Assembly: GCA_934436505.1 (NCBI GenBank)
Contig: CAKSAP010000002.1
Span: forward strand, 62,001-126,000
Origin: an uncultured Eubacteriales bacterium
GTDB taxonomy: Bacteria > Bacillota > Clostridia > Oscillospirales > Acutalibacteraceae
DNA length: 64,000 nt
Direction: 5' to 3'
A program made the translations under genes and the position numbers. Positions 8,723-16,581 of this stretch are shown here, piece after piece. The stretch's first letter is position 1. Every line of letters starts with the position of its first letter. A model generated the notes under the pieces. It did not search any database and had not been told where the DNA came from. It saw only the letters and a list, made by a program, of their open reading frames with translations.

Positions 8723-9415
8723 ATGAAACACGGAAAAAAATATAACGAGAGCGCAAAATTGATTGAAAAAACAAAGCTCTACGATACAAACGAAGCATTT
8801 GATTTGGCTTGCAAGTCAGCTACTGCTAAGTTTGATGAAACTGTTGAAGCTCACATTCGCCTCGGCGTTGACTCAAGACACGCTGACCAGCAGGTTAGAG
8901 GCGCTGTTGTTCTTCCCAACGGTACAGGTAAGGATGTCAGAGTAGCTGTTTTCGCTAAGGGCGACGCTGCTGACGCTGCAAAGGCTGCAGGTGCTAACAT
9001 TGTCGGTGCTGAGGATCTTCTTGCAGACATTCAGGGCGGTATGCTTGACTTTGACGTATGTATCGCATCACCCGATATGATGGGTCTTGTAGGTCGTCTC
9101 GGTAAGGTTCTCGGTCCTCGTGGCTTGATGCCTTCACCCAAGGCAGGTACTGTTACACCCGACGTTGCTAAGGCTGTTACCGAAGCAAAGGCAGGTAAGA
9201 TTGAGTACCGTCTTGACAAGACAAACATCATTCACTGCCCGATCGGTAAGGTTTCTTTCGGTGCTGAAAAGCTCAGCGAGAACTTCAATACTCTTATGGA
9301 AGCTATCGTTAAGGCTAAGCCCGCTACACTCAAGGGTCAGTACATTAAGTCCTGCGTTGTTGCTACAACAATGGGCCCCGGCGTTAAAATCAACGCAAAC
9401 AAGTACTCTGTTTAA
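8723..9415 (+). CDS. rplA: 50S ribosomal protein L1
   Basis: 230 residues with the two-domain L1 signature: [20 protein letters not shown], then [19 protein letters not shown] and the C-terminal [20 protein letters not shown]. It forms the mobile L1 stalk next to the E site and also represses its own mRNA in many bacteria. AGGAGGAAAG precedes the ATG. Codon use is highly biased, as expected for a highly expressed gene. Confidence 0.98.
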   Translation: MKHGKKYNESAKLIEKTKLYDTNEAFDLACKSATAKFDETVEAHIRLGVDSRHADQQVRGAVVLPNGTGKDVRVAVFAKGDAADAAKAAGANIVGAEDLLADIQGGMLDFDVCIASPDMMGLVGRLGKVLGPRGLMPSPKAGTVTPDVAKAVTEAKAGKIEYRLDKTNIIHCPIGKVSFGAEKLSENFNTLMEAIVKAKPATLKGQYIKSCVVATTMGPGVKINANKYSV

Positions 9416-9424
9416 TCTTAGTGC

Positions 9425-9453
9425 TTGACAAACCCGTCAGGGTATGTTAATAT
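9425..9453 (+). promoter_or_regulatory. Promoter for rplJ-rplL
   Basis: TTGACA at 9425-9430, then TAATAT at 9448-9453 with a 17-nt spacer; a perfect TATAAT at 9451-9456 would need a 20-nt spacer. It begins 10 bp after the rplA stop. Confidence 0.65.
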
Positions 9454-9458
9454 AATAT

Positions 9459-9575
9459 CCGCTTGCCGAAGACAGTAGGTGCATTTATGCGTAAAGTTTA
9501 TCTGCCTACCGAGGAAATGGAACTTATTATTAAAGTTTTATGCCTCTCTGTCTTTCGCAGAGAGGCTTTTTTATC
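9459..9575 (+). ncRNA. Ribosomal protein L10 leader with attenuator
   Basis: The stretch CCGAAGACAGTAGGTGC ... CTGCCTACCGAGG has the pairing (GTAGG/CCTAC) and the flanking GAAGACAG and CGAGG bases of the L10 leader family (Rfam type RF00557), which binds the L10(L12)4 complex. It ends in a strong hairpin, GCCTCTCTG/CAGAGAGGC at 9542-9566, plus a T-run. L10 binding is expected to favour termination before rplJ. Confidence 0.85.
9542..9572 (+). terminator. Attenuator terminator of the rplJL leader
   Basis: Nine-base-pair stem GCCTCTCTG/CAGAGAGGC with a 7-nt loop, followed by TTTTTTA. It lies within the L10 leader, 45 nt before rplJ. Confidence 0.85.
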
Positions 9576-9616
9576 TCATAAAGCAAGCGTAACATTTTTA
9601 TAGGAGGTGAATTCGT

Positions 9617-10144
9617 TTGCCAAGTGAGAAAGTTTTAGAAATCAAGAAGCAGCAGGTTGCAGATCTTAAAACAAGATTTGACAATGCTTGCGCAGGTGTA
9701 ATCGTTGATTACAAGGGTATTTCCGTTTCTGACGACACAGCTCTCCGTAAGGAGCTCCGTGAAGCAGGTGTTAAGTACACAGTAACCAAGAATACACTTA
9801 TCCATCTTGCTATCGACGGCACTGATCTCGCAGAGCTCGACGGTGTTCTTGAGGGAACAACAGCCGTTGCTACATCTGAGGACGATTACGTTGCAGCAGC
9901 AAGAATTCTTCAGAAATTCGCTGACAAGAATGAGAATTTCAGCATTAAGGGCGGTTTCCTCGACAATGAGGTAATTTCTCTTGAAAAGATTTCAAGCCTT
10001 GCAAAGCTTCCGTCAAGAGAAGTATTGCTCGCTACAGTTTGCAGTGCGTTCAACGCACCTATCGCAGCTTTTGCACGTGCTATTCAGGCAGTTGTTGACA
10101 AGAGCGGCGAAGCTCCCGCAGAGGAAGCACCCGCAGCAGAATAA
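9617..10144 (+). CDS. rplJ: 50S ribosomal protein L10
   Basis: 175 residues; the start is TTG at 9617, chosen because AGGAGGTGA lies 6 nt upstream and the N-terminus (PSEKVLEIKKQQVADLK) fits L10. Conserved DYKGISVSDDTALRKELR and VTKNTLIHLA are present; the alanine-rich C-terminal helix binds L7/L12 dimers. It forms the base of the L12 stalk. Confidence 0.97.
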   Translation: MPSEKVLEIKKQQVADLKTRFDNACAGVIVDYKGISVSDDTALRKELREAGVKYTVTKNTLIHLAIDGTDLAELDGVLEGTTAVATSEDDYVAAARILQKFADKNENFSIKGGFLDNEVISLEKISSLAKLPSREVLLATVCSAFNAPIAAFARAIQAVVDKSGEAPAEEAPAAE

Positions 10145-10196
10145 TTTTTGCTGTATAACTTAAAAATTTATTTCATTATTATTGGAGGAAAATAAA

Positions 10197-10577
10197 ATGG
10201 CATCAGAGAAAATTGCAGCTATGATTGAAGAAATCAAAGCTCTTACAGTTCTTGAGCTTTCAGAGCTCGTACACGCAGTAGAGGATGAATTCGGCGTTTC
10301 TGCAGCAGCAGCAGTAGCAGTAGCAGCTCCCGCAGCAGGCGACGGCGCAGCAGCAGCTGAGGAAAAGACTGAGTTCGACATCGAGCTTACAGAAGTAGGC
10401 GCAGAGAAGATTAAGGTTATCAAGGCTGTTCGTGAGATCACAGGTCTTGGTCTTGCTGAGGCAAAGGCTATGGTTGACGGCGCTCCGAAGGTAATCAAGG
10501 AAGCTGCTTCTAAGGATGACGCTGACGCTGCAAAGGCTAAGCTCGAAGAAGTTGGCGCTAAAGTTACACTTAAGTAA
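10197..10577 (+). CDS. rplL: 50S ribosomal protein L7/L12
   Basis: 126 residues: N-terminal dimerisation domain ([20 protein letters not shown]), alanine-rich hinge, and the C-terminal factor-binding domain ([20 protein letters not shown]). The start is ATG at 10197 with TTGGAGGAAA upstream; an in-frame TTG at 10182 lies within that binding site and is rejected. The gene is followed by a terminator, not by rpoB as in the common bacterial order. Confidence 0.98.
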   Translation: MASEKIAAMIEEIKALTVLELSELVHAVEDEFGVSAAAAVAVAAPAAGDGAAAAEEKTEFDIELTEVGAEKIKVIKAVREITGLGLAEAKAMVDGAPKVIKEAASKDDADAAKAKLEEVGAKVTLK

Positions 10578-10595
10578 TTTTAATTTGTCGATTAC

Positions 10596-10638
10596 AAATC
10601 CCTGTTCTTTTTTTTTGAAGGAGCAGGGATTTTTTCTT
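10596..10638 (+). terminator. Terminator after rplL
   Basis: AAATCCCTG and CAGGGATTT enclose a T/A-rich loop, followed by TTTTTCTTTT. It closes the ribosomal protein operon. Confidence 0.85.
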
Positions 10639-10705
10639 TTATTTTGTTTGATATAATATTGCAAGTATGGTATTATATAGTTTAGTGATATTCGGAGGCG
10701 ATACT

Positions 10706-11170
10706 ATGTCAAAACATTCGGACAGAGCACTTGAATTGTTCAAACAAGGTTATAACTGTTCACAGGCGGTGTTCTGTGCTTTTTGTGATAAATTTAATAT
10801 GGATGAGGAAACCGCATTGCGTGTTTCGGCAGGGCTCGGAGGCGGCGTCGGCAGAATGAGAGAGGTTTGCGGAACGGTAACGGGTGCGGCTCTTGTTATA
10901 GGTATGCTTTACGGTGCGACCGACGGCAAGGACACTCAAAAGAAGAAGGAAACCTATGAAAAGGTGCAGGAAATTGCCGAAGAATTTAAGAAGGATAATC
11001 CGTCAATAATTTGCCGTGAGCTTTTGGGACTTACAAAAGAGGCGCAGGCAAAGGAGACGGCAGCACCCGAAGCGAGAACGGAGCATTATTATAAAAAGCG
11101 TCCTTGCTCGGAGCTTGTTGAAAATATGGCGAAAATACTTGATGAAAAATTTTTTGAGGCGGAAAATTAA
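10706..11170 (+). CDS. C_GCAxxG_C_C family protein (putative redox protein)
   Basis: 154 residues. The family's cysteine pattern is visible: YNCSQAVFCAFCDKF, GLGGGVGRMREVCGTVTGAALVIG, ICRELLG and a later RPCSELV. Members are widespread in anaerobes and sometimes named for split-soret cytochrome resemblance, but no CXXCH heme site is present and the role is unknown. The start is ATG at 10706, with TTCGGAGGCG upstream. It lies 2 nt from the following glycosidase, so the two are likely co-transcribed; I see no functional reason for the pairing. Confidence 0.8.
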   Translation: MSKHSDRALELFKQGYNCSQAVFCAFCDKFNMDEETALRVSAGLGGGVGRMREVCGTVTGAALVIGMLYGATDGKDTQKKKETYEKVQEIAEEFKKDNPSIICRELLGLTKEAQAKETAAPEARTEHYYKKRPCSELVENMAKILDEKFFEAEN

Positions 11171-11172
11171 CT

Positions 11173-13869
11173 ATGACATACATTAAAAGCGACGATAAAA
11201 AGGTCGTTATCGGAAACGAGTATATCGAAAGAAGCTTTTCTGTTGAAAAAGGACAGCTTTTACCCGACACGCTCACAAATAAAAGGCTTAACGAGTCCGC
11301 ACCGTTTGTTACGGGTAGGGGAAGCGAGGAATTTTCCGTTACATTCTTGAAAAAATTCGGAAAGTTTGAGCTTAAAGCGTCAATGCTTACGATTGACAAG
11401 ATAAATTCCTATGAAAAGTCGGACTCCTCGATTTTGGAATTCGTTTTCAAGCCTGCAATTTATCGCAATACCACGCTGAATTTCCGCTTGGTTTATAAGC
11501 TTAAAAATGACGATTTCTTTATGAAAAAGCAGCTTTGCTTTTCTGCCTCGGGCGACCTTAATTTGCGTATTGACACCGTTGATACCGAGCTTTTGGTGCT
11601 TGCGGACGGCATAAAGCAAAAATGGACGCATCCCGAGATGGACAAGGCGTTCATTGACGGCTTCCACGCTTCACTCGGACAGCCTGTTTATATCAACGGT
11701 ATGTTCACGGGCTCGGAATTTCCGATGAACGACAACAACATTGTTGAAAACACCCTGCATTTGCGTTATTACAGCGGAAAGAGCATCGCAAGGATACTTA
11801 ACGGTAAAAAGGAGCATTCGTTCCACAAATCCGTTTTCGGAAGCGCACAGACAATGTCCTTTGACGTTATCAGAGCAGATTTTCTCGAATATATCAAAAC
11901 AGTTTCGCAAAAAACCTATCTTCGCACTCAATATAACTCTTGGTATGACCATATGCTTAACATTACCGAGGAGAATATAACAGGCTCTTTTTATCAGATT
12001 GAAAAGGGCTTGACGCAGAATTTTGTTAAGCCGCTTGACGCCTATGTTGTTGACGACGGCTGGAACGATTACAAGAGCGATTTTTGGTGCTTTAACGACA
12101 AATTCCCTCACGAGCTTTACAATTCATCACGGCTTGCGAATAATTTTTCCTCGCATTTCGGACTTTGGCTCGGACCGAGAGGCGGCTATAACTTTAACAG
12201 ACCGTTCGGAAAGCGTATGCAAAGGCACGGCAAGGGCGGCTACAACAGAAGGTCATACGACATCTGTATTGCGGATGAAAAATATGTTCGCAACGTTGAA
12301 TTGCTTTTCCTTGATTATATGAATCGCTTTGACATAGACTATTGGAAGCTCGACGGATTTATGTTGAAGCCCTGCCGCAGCAAAAGGCACGGACACCCGA
12401 CGGGCGGCTATAATGATATGTATGTTATGACCGACGCATGGGAAAAGTGGATTGACATTTTCCGTGATATGCGTAAATTCAGAGCAGAGCAGGGCAAGGA
12501 GCTTTGGATAAACCTCACTTGCTATGCCGTTCCGAGTCCGTGGTTCTTGAGCTATGTCAACAGCGTTTGGATGCAAAACAGCGGCGATATAGGCTTTACG
12601 GATAAATCGGTAAGCGGAGAGGAGCTAAACGGCAAGGATTTTGACCGTATGCTCACCTACAGAGATGCGCTTTACTATGATTTCCACAGGGTAAGGCAGT
12701 ATCAGTTCCCGAACTCGAATATGTATAACCACGAGCCTATTTACGGACACACCGCAAAGGTTAAAATGACCGATGACGAGTACCGTAAGTATATGTATAT
12801 GATTTCATCAAGAGGCACGGCGTTTTGGGAGCTTTATTACAGCTTTGACCTTTTCAATGACAATATGTGGCGTATAAATGCGGATGTATTGAGATTTGTC
12901 AGAGAAAACTTTGAAACGCTCAGAAATTCAAAGCTTATCGGCGAAAGTGCCGATACGGGCAAAATTTACGGTTACAGCGCATGGAACGGCAAGGAGGGTA
13001 TTATTTCGCTTCGCAATCCGTCCGAAAGATCGCAGAAATTTTCCGTTAAGCTTGAAAAGGAAATCGGCGTAAACGAGGATGTAAAGGGACTTACACGCAT
13101 AAACGTTATTCCCTATGAAACAGAGAAGTGCGATAATAAATACTCCTACGGCGACACGCTTTCGGTTGAGCTTGGCGCACATGAAATTGTTATATACAAA
13201 TTCGGCGGAGAAAAGACGACCGCACCCGTATTAAAGCGTGCAAAGTTTGAGGCGGAGCACAAGGCGGTGTTCTCTTTTGACAGGCATATTGTGCTTGACG
13301 AAAACAGCTTTACTTATATGGGCAAGCCCGTAAAGGCGGAATTGCTTGCAAATTACAGCGAGGTGCTTTTGCATTTTGACAATGCTCAGGCAGGCTCGAA
13401 ATACACAGTTGAGTACAGCGTCCGTGATCTCTACGGCAACAGGCTGACCTCTAAAAAAACGCTTGCCTGCTATAAGGATAACCTTTTGTTCTCGAACAGA
13501 GAAGCGCCTTGCGAGATTGAGGATGATTTCACGCTCACCATGACCGTCAATACCGCAACAAAGGAAACGCTTTTGTTCTCACAGGGCAATTCGCTTGCGG
13601 TTTCGCTTACAAACGGCAATGTCAGACTTAACTGCTGTTCGCTCAAATGTATGGGTCACACCGATATTTGTAACACGGGCGACAGAAAAATAACACTTGT
13701 CAGAGAAAAGAACGCTATGATTAAAATTTATATCGACGGCGTGCTTGACGGCTCTTATTACGACGAGAGAGTCGGCAATATGACTATTCCGAAAGCCGAT
13801 ATTAAGCTTTCAAGTTCGATAAAGAGCTTTACCGTGCTCAACAAAGCACTTGCGTTTGACGAGGTTTGA
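11173..13869 (+). CDS. GH36-like alpha-galactosidase family glycosidase with C-terminal LamG-like domain
   Basis: 898 residues, no signal peptide, so probably cytoplasmic. An N-terminal beta-sandwich (~1-240) leads to a TIM barrel (~250-560) with clan GH-D features: VVDDGWNDYKSDF, then DYWKLDGF with the likely nucleophile D394, and QNSGDIGF with the likely acid/base D472. A beta domain follows, and residues ~770-890 resemble a concanavalin/LamG fold (IKIYIDGVLDGSYYD). Clan GH-D enzymes remove alpha-linked galactose or N-acetylgalactosamine; the substrate here is not determinable. A GT2 glycosyltransferase follows. Confidence 0.75.
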   Translation: MTYIKSDDKKVVIGNEYIERSFSVEKGQLLPDTLTNKRLNESAPFVTGRGSEEFSVTFLKKFGKFELKASMLTIDKINSYEKSDSSILEFVFKPAIYRNTTLNFRLVYKLKNDDFFMKKQLCFSASGDLNLRIDTVDTELLVLADGIKQKWTHPEMDKAFIDGFHASLGQPVYINGMFTGSEFPMNDNNIVENTLHLRYYSGKSIARILNGKKEHSFHKSVFGSAQTMSFDVIRADFLEYIKTVSQKTYLRTQYNSWYDHMLNITEENITGSFYQIEKGLTQNFVKPLDAYVVDDGWNDYKSDFWCFNDKFPHELYNSSRLANNFSSHFGLWLGPRGGYNFNRPFGKRMQRHGKGGYNRRSYDICIADEKYVRNVELLFLDYMNRFDIDYWKLDGFMLKPCRSKRHGHPTGGYNDMYVMTDAWEKWIDIFRDMRKFRAEQGKELWINLTCYAVPSPWFLSYVNSVWMQNSGDIGFTDKSVSGEELNGKDFDRMLTYRDALYYDFHRVRQYQFPNSNMYNHEPIYGHTAKVKMTDDEYRKYMYMISSRGTAFWELYYSFDLFNDNMWRINADVLRFVRENFETLRNSKLIGESADTGKIYGYSAWNGKEGIISLRNPSERSQKFSVKLEKEIGVNEDVKGLTRINVIPYETEKCDNKYSYGDTLSVELGAHEIVIYKFGGEKTTAPVLKRAKFEAEHKAVFSFDRHIVLDENSFTYMGKPVKAELLANYSEVLLHFDNAQAGSKYTVEYSVRDLYGNRLTSKKTLACYKDNLLFSNREAPCEIEDDFTLTMTVNTATKETLLFSQGNSLAVSLTNGNVRLNCCSLKCMGHTDICNTGDRKITLVREKNAMIKIYIDGVLDGSYYDERVGNMTIPKADIKLSSSIKSFTVLNKALAFDEV

Positions 13870-13912
13870 TTGTATAATTAAATGAATGATGATTTAAGAA
13901 AGGGGAGAACGT

Positions 13913-14884
13913 ATGAAAACGCTTGAATTTGTAGTTCCGTGCTATAACGAGGAAGCCGTTTTGAATATTTTTTATGATACGGTCTCTCCGATATTGAACT
14001 CGCTCGACGGAATAAAGGCTTCTTTTATCTTTGTCGATGACGGAAGCCGTGATAACACCGTAAATATTATAAGACAGCTTGCCGAAAGGGACAAAACGGT
14101 CAAGTATATTTCTTTTTCAAGGAATTTCGGAAAAGAGTCGGCAATGCTTGCAGGTCTTAAAATGTCAACGGCTGATTATGTCGGAATTATCGATGCCGAT
14201 TTGCAGCATTCTCCCGAGCTCATTCCCGAAATGGTTAAAAGCGTCAACGAGGAGGGCTACGATATAGCCGCCGCAAGACGAACCGACAGAAAGGGCGAGG
14301 CTAAGCTTAAAAGTGCTTTTTCAAGAAGCTTTTATAAGCTGATAAACCGAATTTCAGACGCAAATATCGAAGAGGGCGCACAGGATTACAGGGTTATGAC
14401 AAGAAAGGTCGTAAACGCAATAATCTCAATGCCCGAATACAACCGCTTTTCAAAAGGCATATTCAGCTGGGTCGGCTTCAAAACAAAGTGGTTTGAGCAC
14501 GAAAACCGTGAGCGTGCGGCAGGCAAAACAAAATGGTCGTTTTGGAAATTATTTGCCTATGCGGTTGACGGAATAATCGGCTTTTCAACCGCACCGCTTA
14601 AAATTTCACTTTTCTGCGGCATTGTAACAAGCCTTGTAGGGTTTATCTATGCGCTTTATACGATAATTAAAACGCTCTGCTTCGGACCTGATGTTGACGG
14701 CTATCCGTCGCTTGTGTGCTCGGTTTTGATAATCGGCGGACTTATTTTAATTTCAATGGGCGTAGTCGGCGAATACGTTTCAAGGGTTTACCTTGAGGTT
14801 AAGAACAGACCGAACTACATTATTGACGAAACTAATATATTACCCGAAGGTATTGATAATCAGTCAAATTCGGGCAATAAATAA
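13913..14884 (+). CDS. GT2 family glycosyltransferase (polyprenyl-phosphate type)
   Basis: 323 residues. The GT-A domain has VPCYNEEAVLNIFY, FVDDGSRDNT and the DxD site in GIIDADLQHSPE, plus the acceptor-side AQDYRVMTRK. Two transmembrane helices close the protein (~232-255 and ~268-290). This is the GtrB/DPM1-like architecture, which loads a sugar from a nucleotide donor onto a lipid phosphate carrier. AAAGGGGAG precedes the ATG. The sugar and pathway are unknown; it may share an operon with the preceding glycosidase. Confidence 0.85.
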   Translation: MKTLEFVVPCYNEEAVLNIFYDTVSPILNSLDGIKASFIFVDDGSRDNTVNIIRQLAERDKTVKYISFSRNFGKESAMLAGLKMSTADYVGIIDADLQHSPELIPEMVKSVNEEGYDIAAARRTDRKGEAKLKSAFSRSFYKLINRISDANIEEGAQDYRVMTRKVVNAIISMPEYNRFSKGIFSWVGFKTKWFEHENRERAAGKTKWSFWKLFAYAVDGIIGFSTAPLKISLFCGIVTSLVGFIYALYTIIKTLCFGPDVDGYPSLVCSVLIIGGLILISMGVVGEYVSRVYLEVKNRPNYIIDETNILPEGIDNQSNSGNK

Positions 14885-14918
14885 GTATAATTCAATTTAA
14901 TTAATGGAGGTAAAAGCA

Positions 14919-15131
14919 ATGACTTCAATCACAAAGGATATGACAATCGGCGACATTCTCGATGCGGATAGAGAGACCGTTCCTTTCTTCCTTGAAATGG
15001 GAATGCACTGTCTCGGCTGCCCTGCTTCGAGAGGCGAGAGCGTTGAGGAGGCTTGTGCCGTTCACGGCGTTGATGCGGACGAGCTTGTTAAAAAGATAAA
15101 CGATTTTCTTGCAAGTAAATCAAGCAAATAA
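14919..15131 (+). CDS. DUF1858 domain protein (putative disulfide redox protein)
   Basis: About 70 residues; the start is ATG at 14919, since the in-frame ATG at 14904 overlaps the ribosome binding site GGAGG (14906-14910). The single DUF1858 domain carries a CxxC motif in MGMHCLGCPASRGES. Such proteins resemble hybrid-cluster-associated disulfide proteins and the N-terminal domain of some iron-sulfur enzymes. The partner is not evident here. Confidence 0.85.
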   Translation: MTSITKDMTIGDILDADRETVPFFLEMGMHCLGCPASRGESVEEACAVHGVDADELVKKINDFLASKSSK

Positions 15132-15142
15132 AGAAGGCGACG

Positions 15143-15184
15143 GGGTTGGCTGAGTGTTTTGCTCTGTCAACCCTCATTTTTTTA
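15143..15184 (+). terminator. Terminator after the DUF1858 gene
   Basis: GGGTTG/CAACCC with an inner GAG/CTC pair and a TGTTTTG loop, followed by a T-run ending at 15183. It occupies nearly all of the gap to trmK. Confidence 0.75.
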
Positions 15185-15187
15185 ATT

Positions 15188-15838
15188 ATGATTAAATTGA
15201 CACCGAGACTTGATGCCGTGGCAGGTATGGTAAATAATTGCGACACCTTTTTGGACGTCGGAACGGACCATGCATATCTTCCGGCATACATAGTAAAAAA
15301 TAAAATTTCAAACAGGGCAATAGCTTCGGATATAAATCCAAATCCGCTTATGAACGCTCAAAAGACGCTTGACGAATATTCGCTGGCGGATAAAATCACG
15401 CTGCGGCTCTCGGCAGGCTTTGAGAATATAGAGCCTTATGAGGCGCAGGAGATTGCCGTTGCGGGTATGGGCGGAATTATGATTGCCGATATGATAAACG
15501 CAACCGAGTGGCTGAGGGATGAAAAAATACATCTTATTTTGCAGCCTATGACGCATTTTGAGGATGTGTGGCGTGCACTTTTTGATAACGGCTTTCGGAT
15601 TGAAGCGGAAAAAACCGTGTGCGAGGATAAGCGTGTTTATCTTATCATTTCCGCAAGGTATTCGGGTGTGAAAACCGAGCATAAGCTATACGAATACTAT
15701 GTCGGAAATTTACCGAAAAGCGACAACGAAACCGACAAACTGTTTGTCGGAAAGGTTCTCAAGAGCCTTTATAATAAATACAACGGCACAAAGGACGAGA
15801 AAATTCTCGAGCTGATAAGGAGTATTGAAAATGCCTAA
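15188..15838 (+). CDS. trmK: tRNA (adenine(22)-N1)-methyltransferase TrmK
   Basis: 216 residues from ATG at 15188. The class I methyltransferase motif I is FLDVGTDHAYLPAYIV; VAGMGGIMIADMI is the conserved TrmK glycine motif. The enzyme methylates A22 of tRNA. The start codon lies only four bases after the T-run of a terminator hairpin, with no Shine-Dalgarno sequence between; in-frame TTG at 15146 inside the hairpin is the only upstream alternative. Pairing with the NIF3 gene is typical of Firmicutes (trmK/yqfN-yqfO). Confidence 0.9.
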   Translation: MIKLTPRLDAVAGMVNNCDTFLDVGTDHAYLPAYIVKNKISNRAIASDINPNPLMNAQKTLDEYSLADKITLRLSAGFENIEPYEAQEIAVAGMGGIMIADMINATEWLRDEKIHLILQPMTHFEDVWRALFDNGFRIEAEKTVCEDKRVYLIISARYSGVKTEHKLYEYYVGNLPKSDNETDKLFVGKVLKSLYNKYNGTKDEKILELIRSIENA

Positions 15839-16574
15839 GGCAAAGGAAATATATGAATATATAGACAGCCTTGCACCGTTCTGCAAGCAGGAGGAATGGG
15901 ATAACAGCGGATTTTTAATTGGCGACGAAAACACCGAGGTTAAAAGCGTGCTACTTGCGCTTGATTGCACAAATGAGGTGCTTGAATACGCAAAAAAATC
16001 AAGCTGTGAGCTTGTAATTACCCATCATCCGATAATTTTCGGTGCGTTAAAGCAGGTGAAAGTCGGAAGTGAGGTCTATACCGCCGTCAACAACGGACTT
16101 TCGGTAATTTGCGCTCATACCTCGTATGATGTCGCAGAGGGCGGAGTAAGCGATATTTTGGCAAAGACGCTTTCGGCTGAAAATACCGTAAAATCTCCGT
16201 CGGGAATATTGACTGTCGGTGAAATCGAAAAAACGACGGTCGGAGAGTATGCAAGGCTTGTCGGAAAGGCTCTTTCTGCAAGCGTGAGGGCTTGCCTTAC
16301 CGAAAAGGAAGTTCAAAGGGTTGCTTTTTGCGGTGGCGCAGGCAGTGATTATTTGCTTGAAGCAAAGGAAATGGGCTGCGATTTGCTCGTTACGGGCGAT
16401 GCGGGTCATCACGATTTTCTCGACGCTGTAAATCTCAATATCGGACTTATTGCGGCAGGTCATTTTGAAACAGAGACAATTTCAATTAAGCCGCTTTGCG
16501 ACAGACTTCAAGAGAAATTTGGAAATGTAAAATTTACGGTGTTTGAGCAGAAAACACCCATAACATATATTTGA
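15831..16574 (+). CDS. NIF3-like dinuclear metal protein (YqfO/DUF34)
   Basis: 247 residues from ATG at 15831 (AAGGAG 7 nt upstream), overlapping trmK by 8 bp. Metal-binding motifs are ITHHPIIFGALK near the N-terminus and GDAGHHDFLDA plus AAGHFETE at the C-terminus. This is the short form; the longer YqfO with an inserted PII-like domain is ~370 residues. Biochemical role is poorly defined (reported GTP cyclohydrolase I type 2-like or metal-insertion roles). Confidence 0.9.
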   Translation: MPKAKEIYEYIDSLAPFCKQEEWDNSGFLIGDENTEVKSVLLALDCTNEVLEYAKKSSCELVITHHPIIFGALKQVKVGSEVYTAVNNGLSVICAHTSYDVAEGGVSDILAKTLSAENTVKSPSGILTVGEIEKTTVGEYARLVGKALSASVRACLTEKEVQRVAFCGGAGSDYLLEAKEMGCDLLVTGDAGHHDFLDAVNLNIGLIAAGHFETETISIKPLCDRLQEKFGNVKFTVFEQKTPITYI

Positions 16575-16581
16575 GGAAAAT

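Noticed and set aside
10160..10498. An alanine/serine-rich 112-residue frame antisense to rplL
   Set aside because: It is the shadow of the alanine-rich hinge of L7/L12; codon use and position favour rplL.
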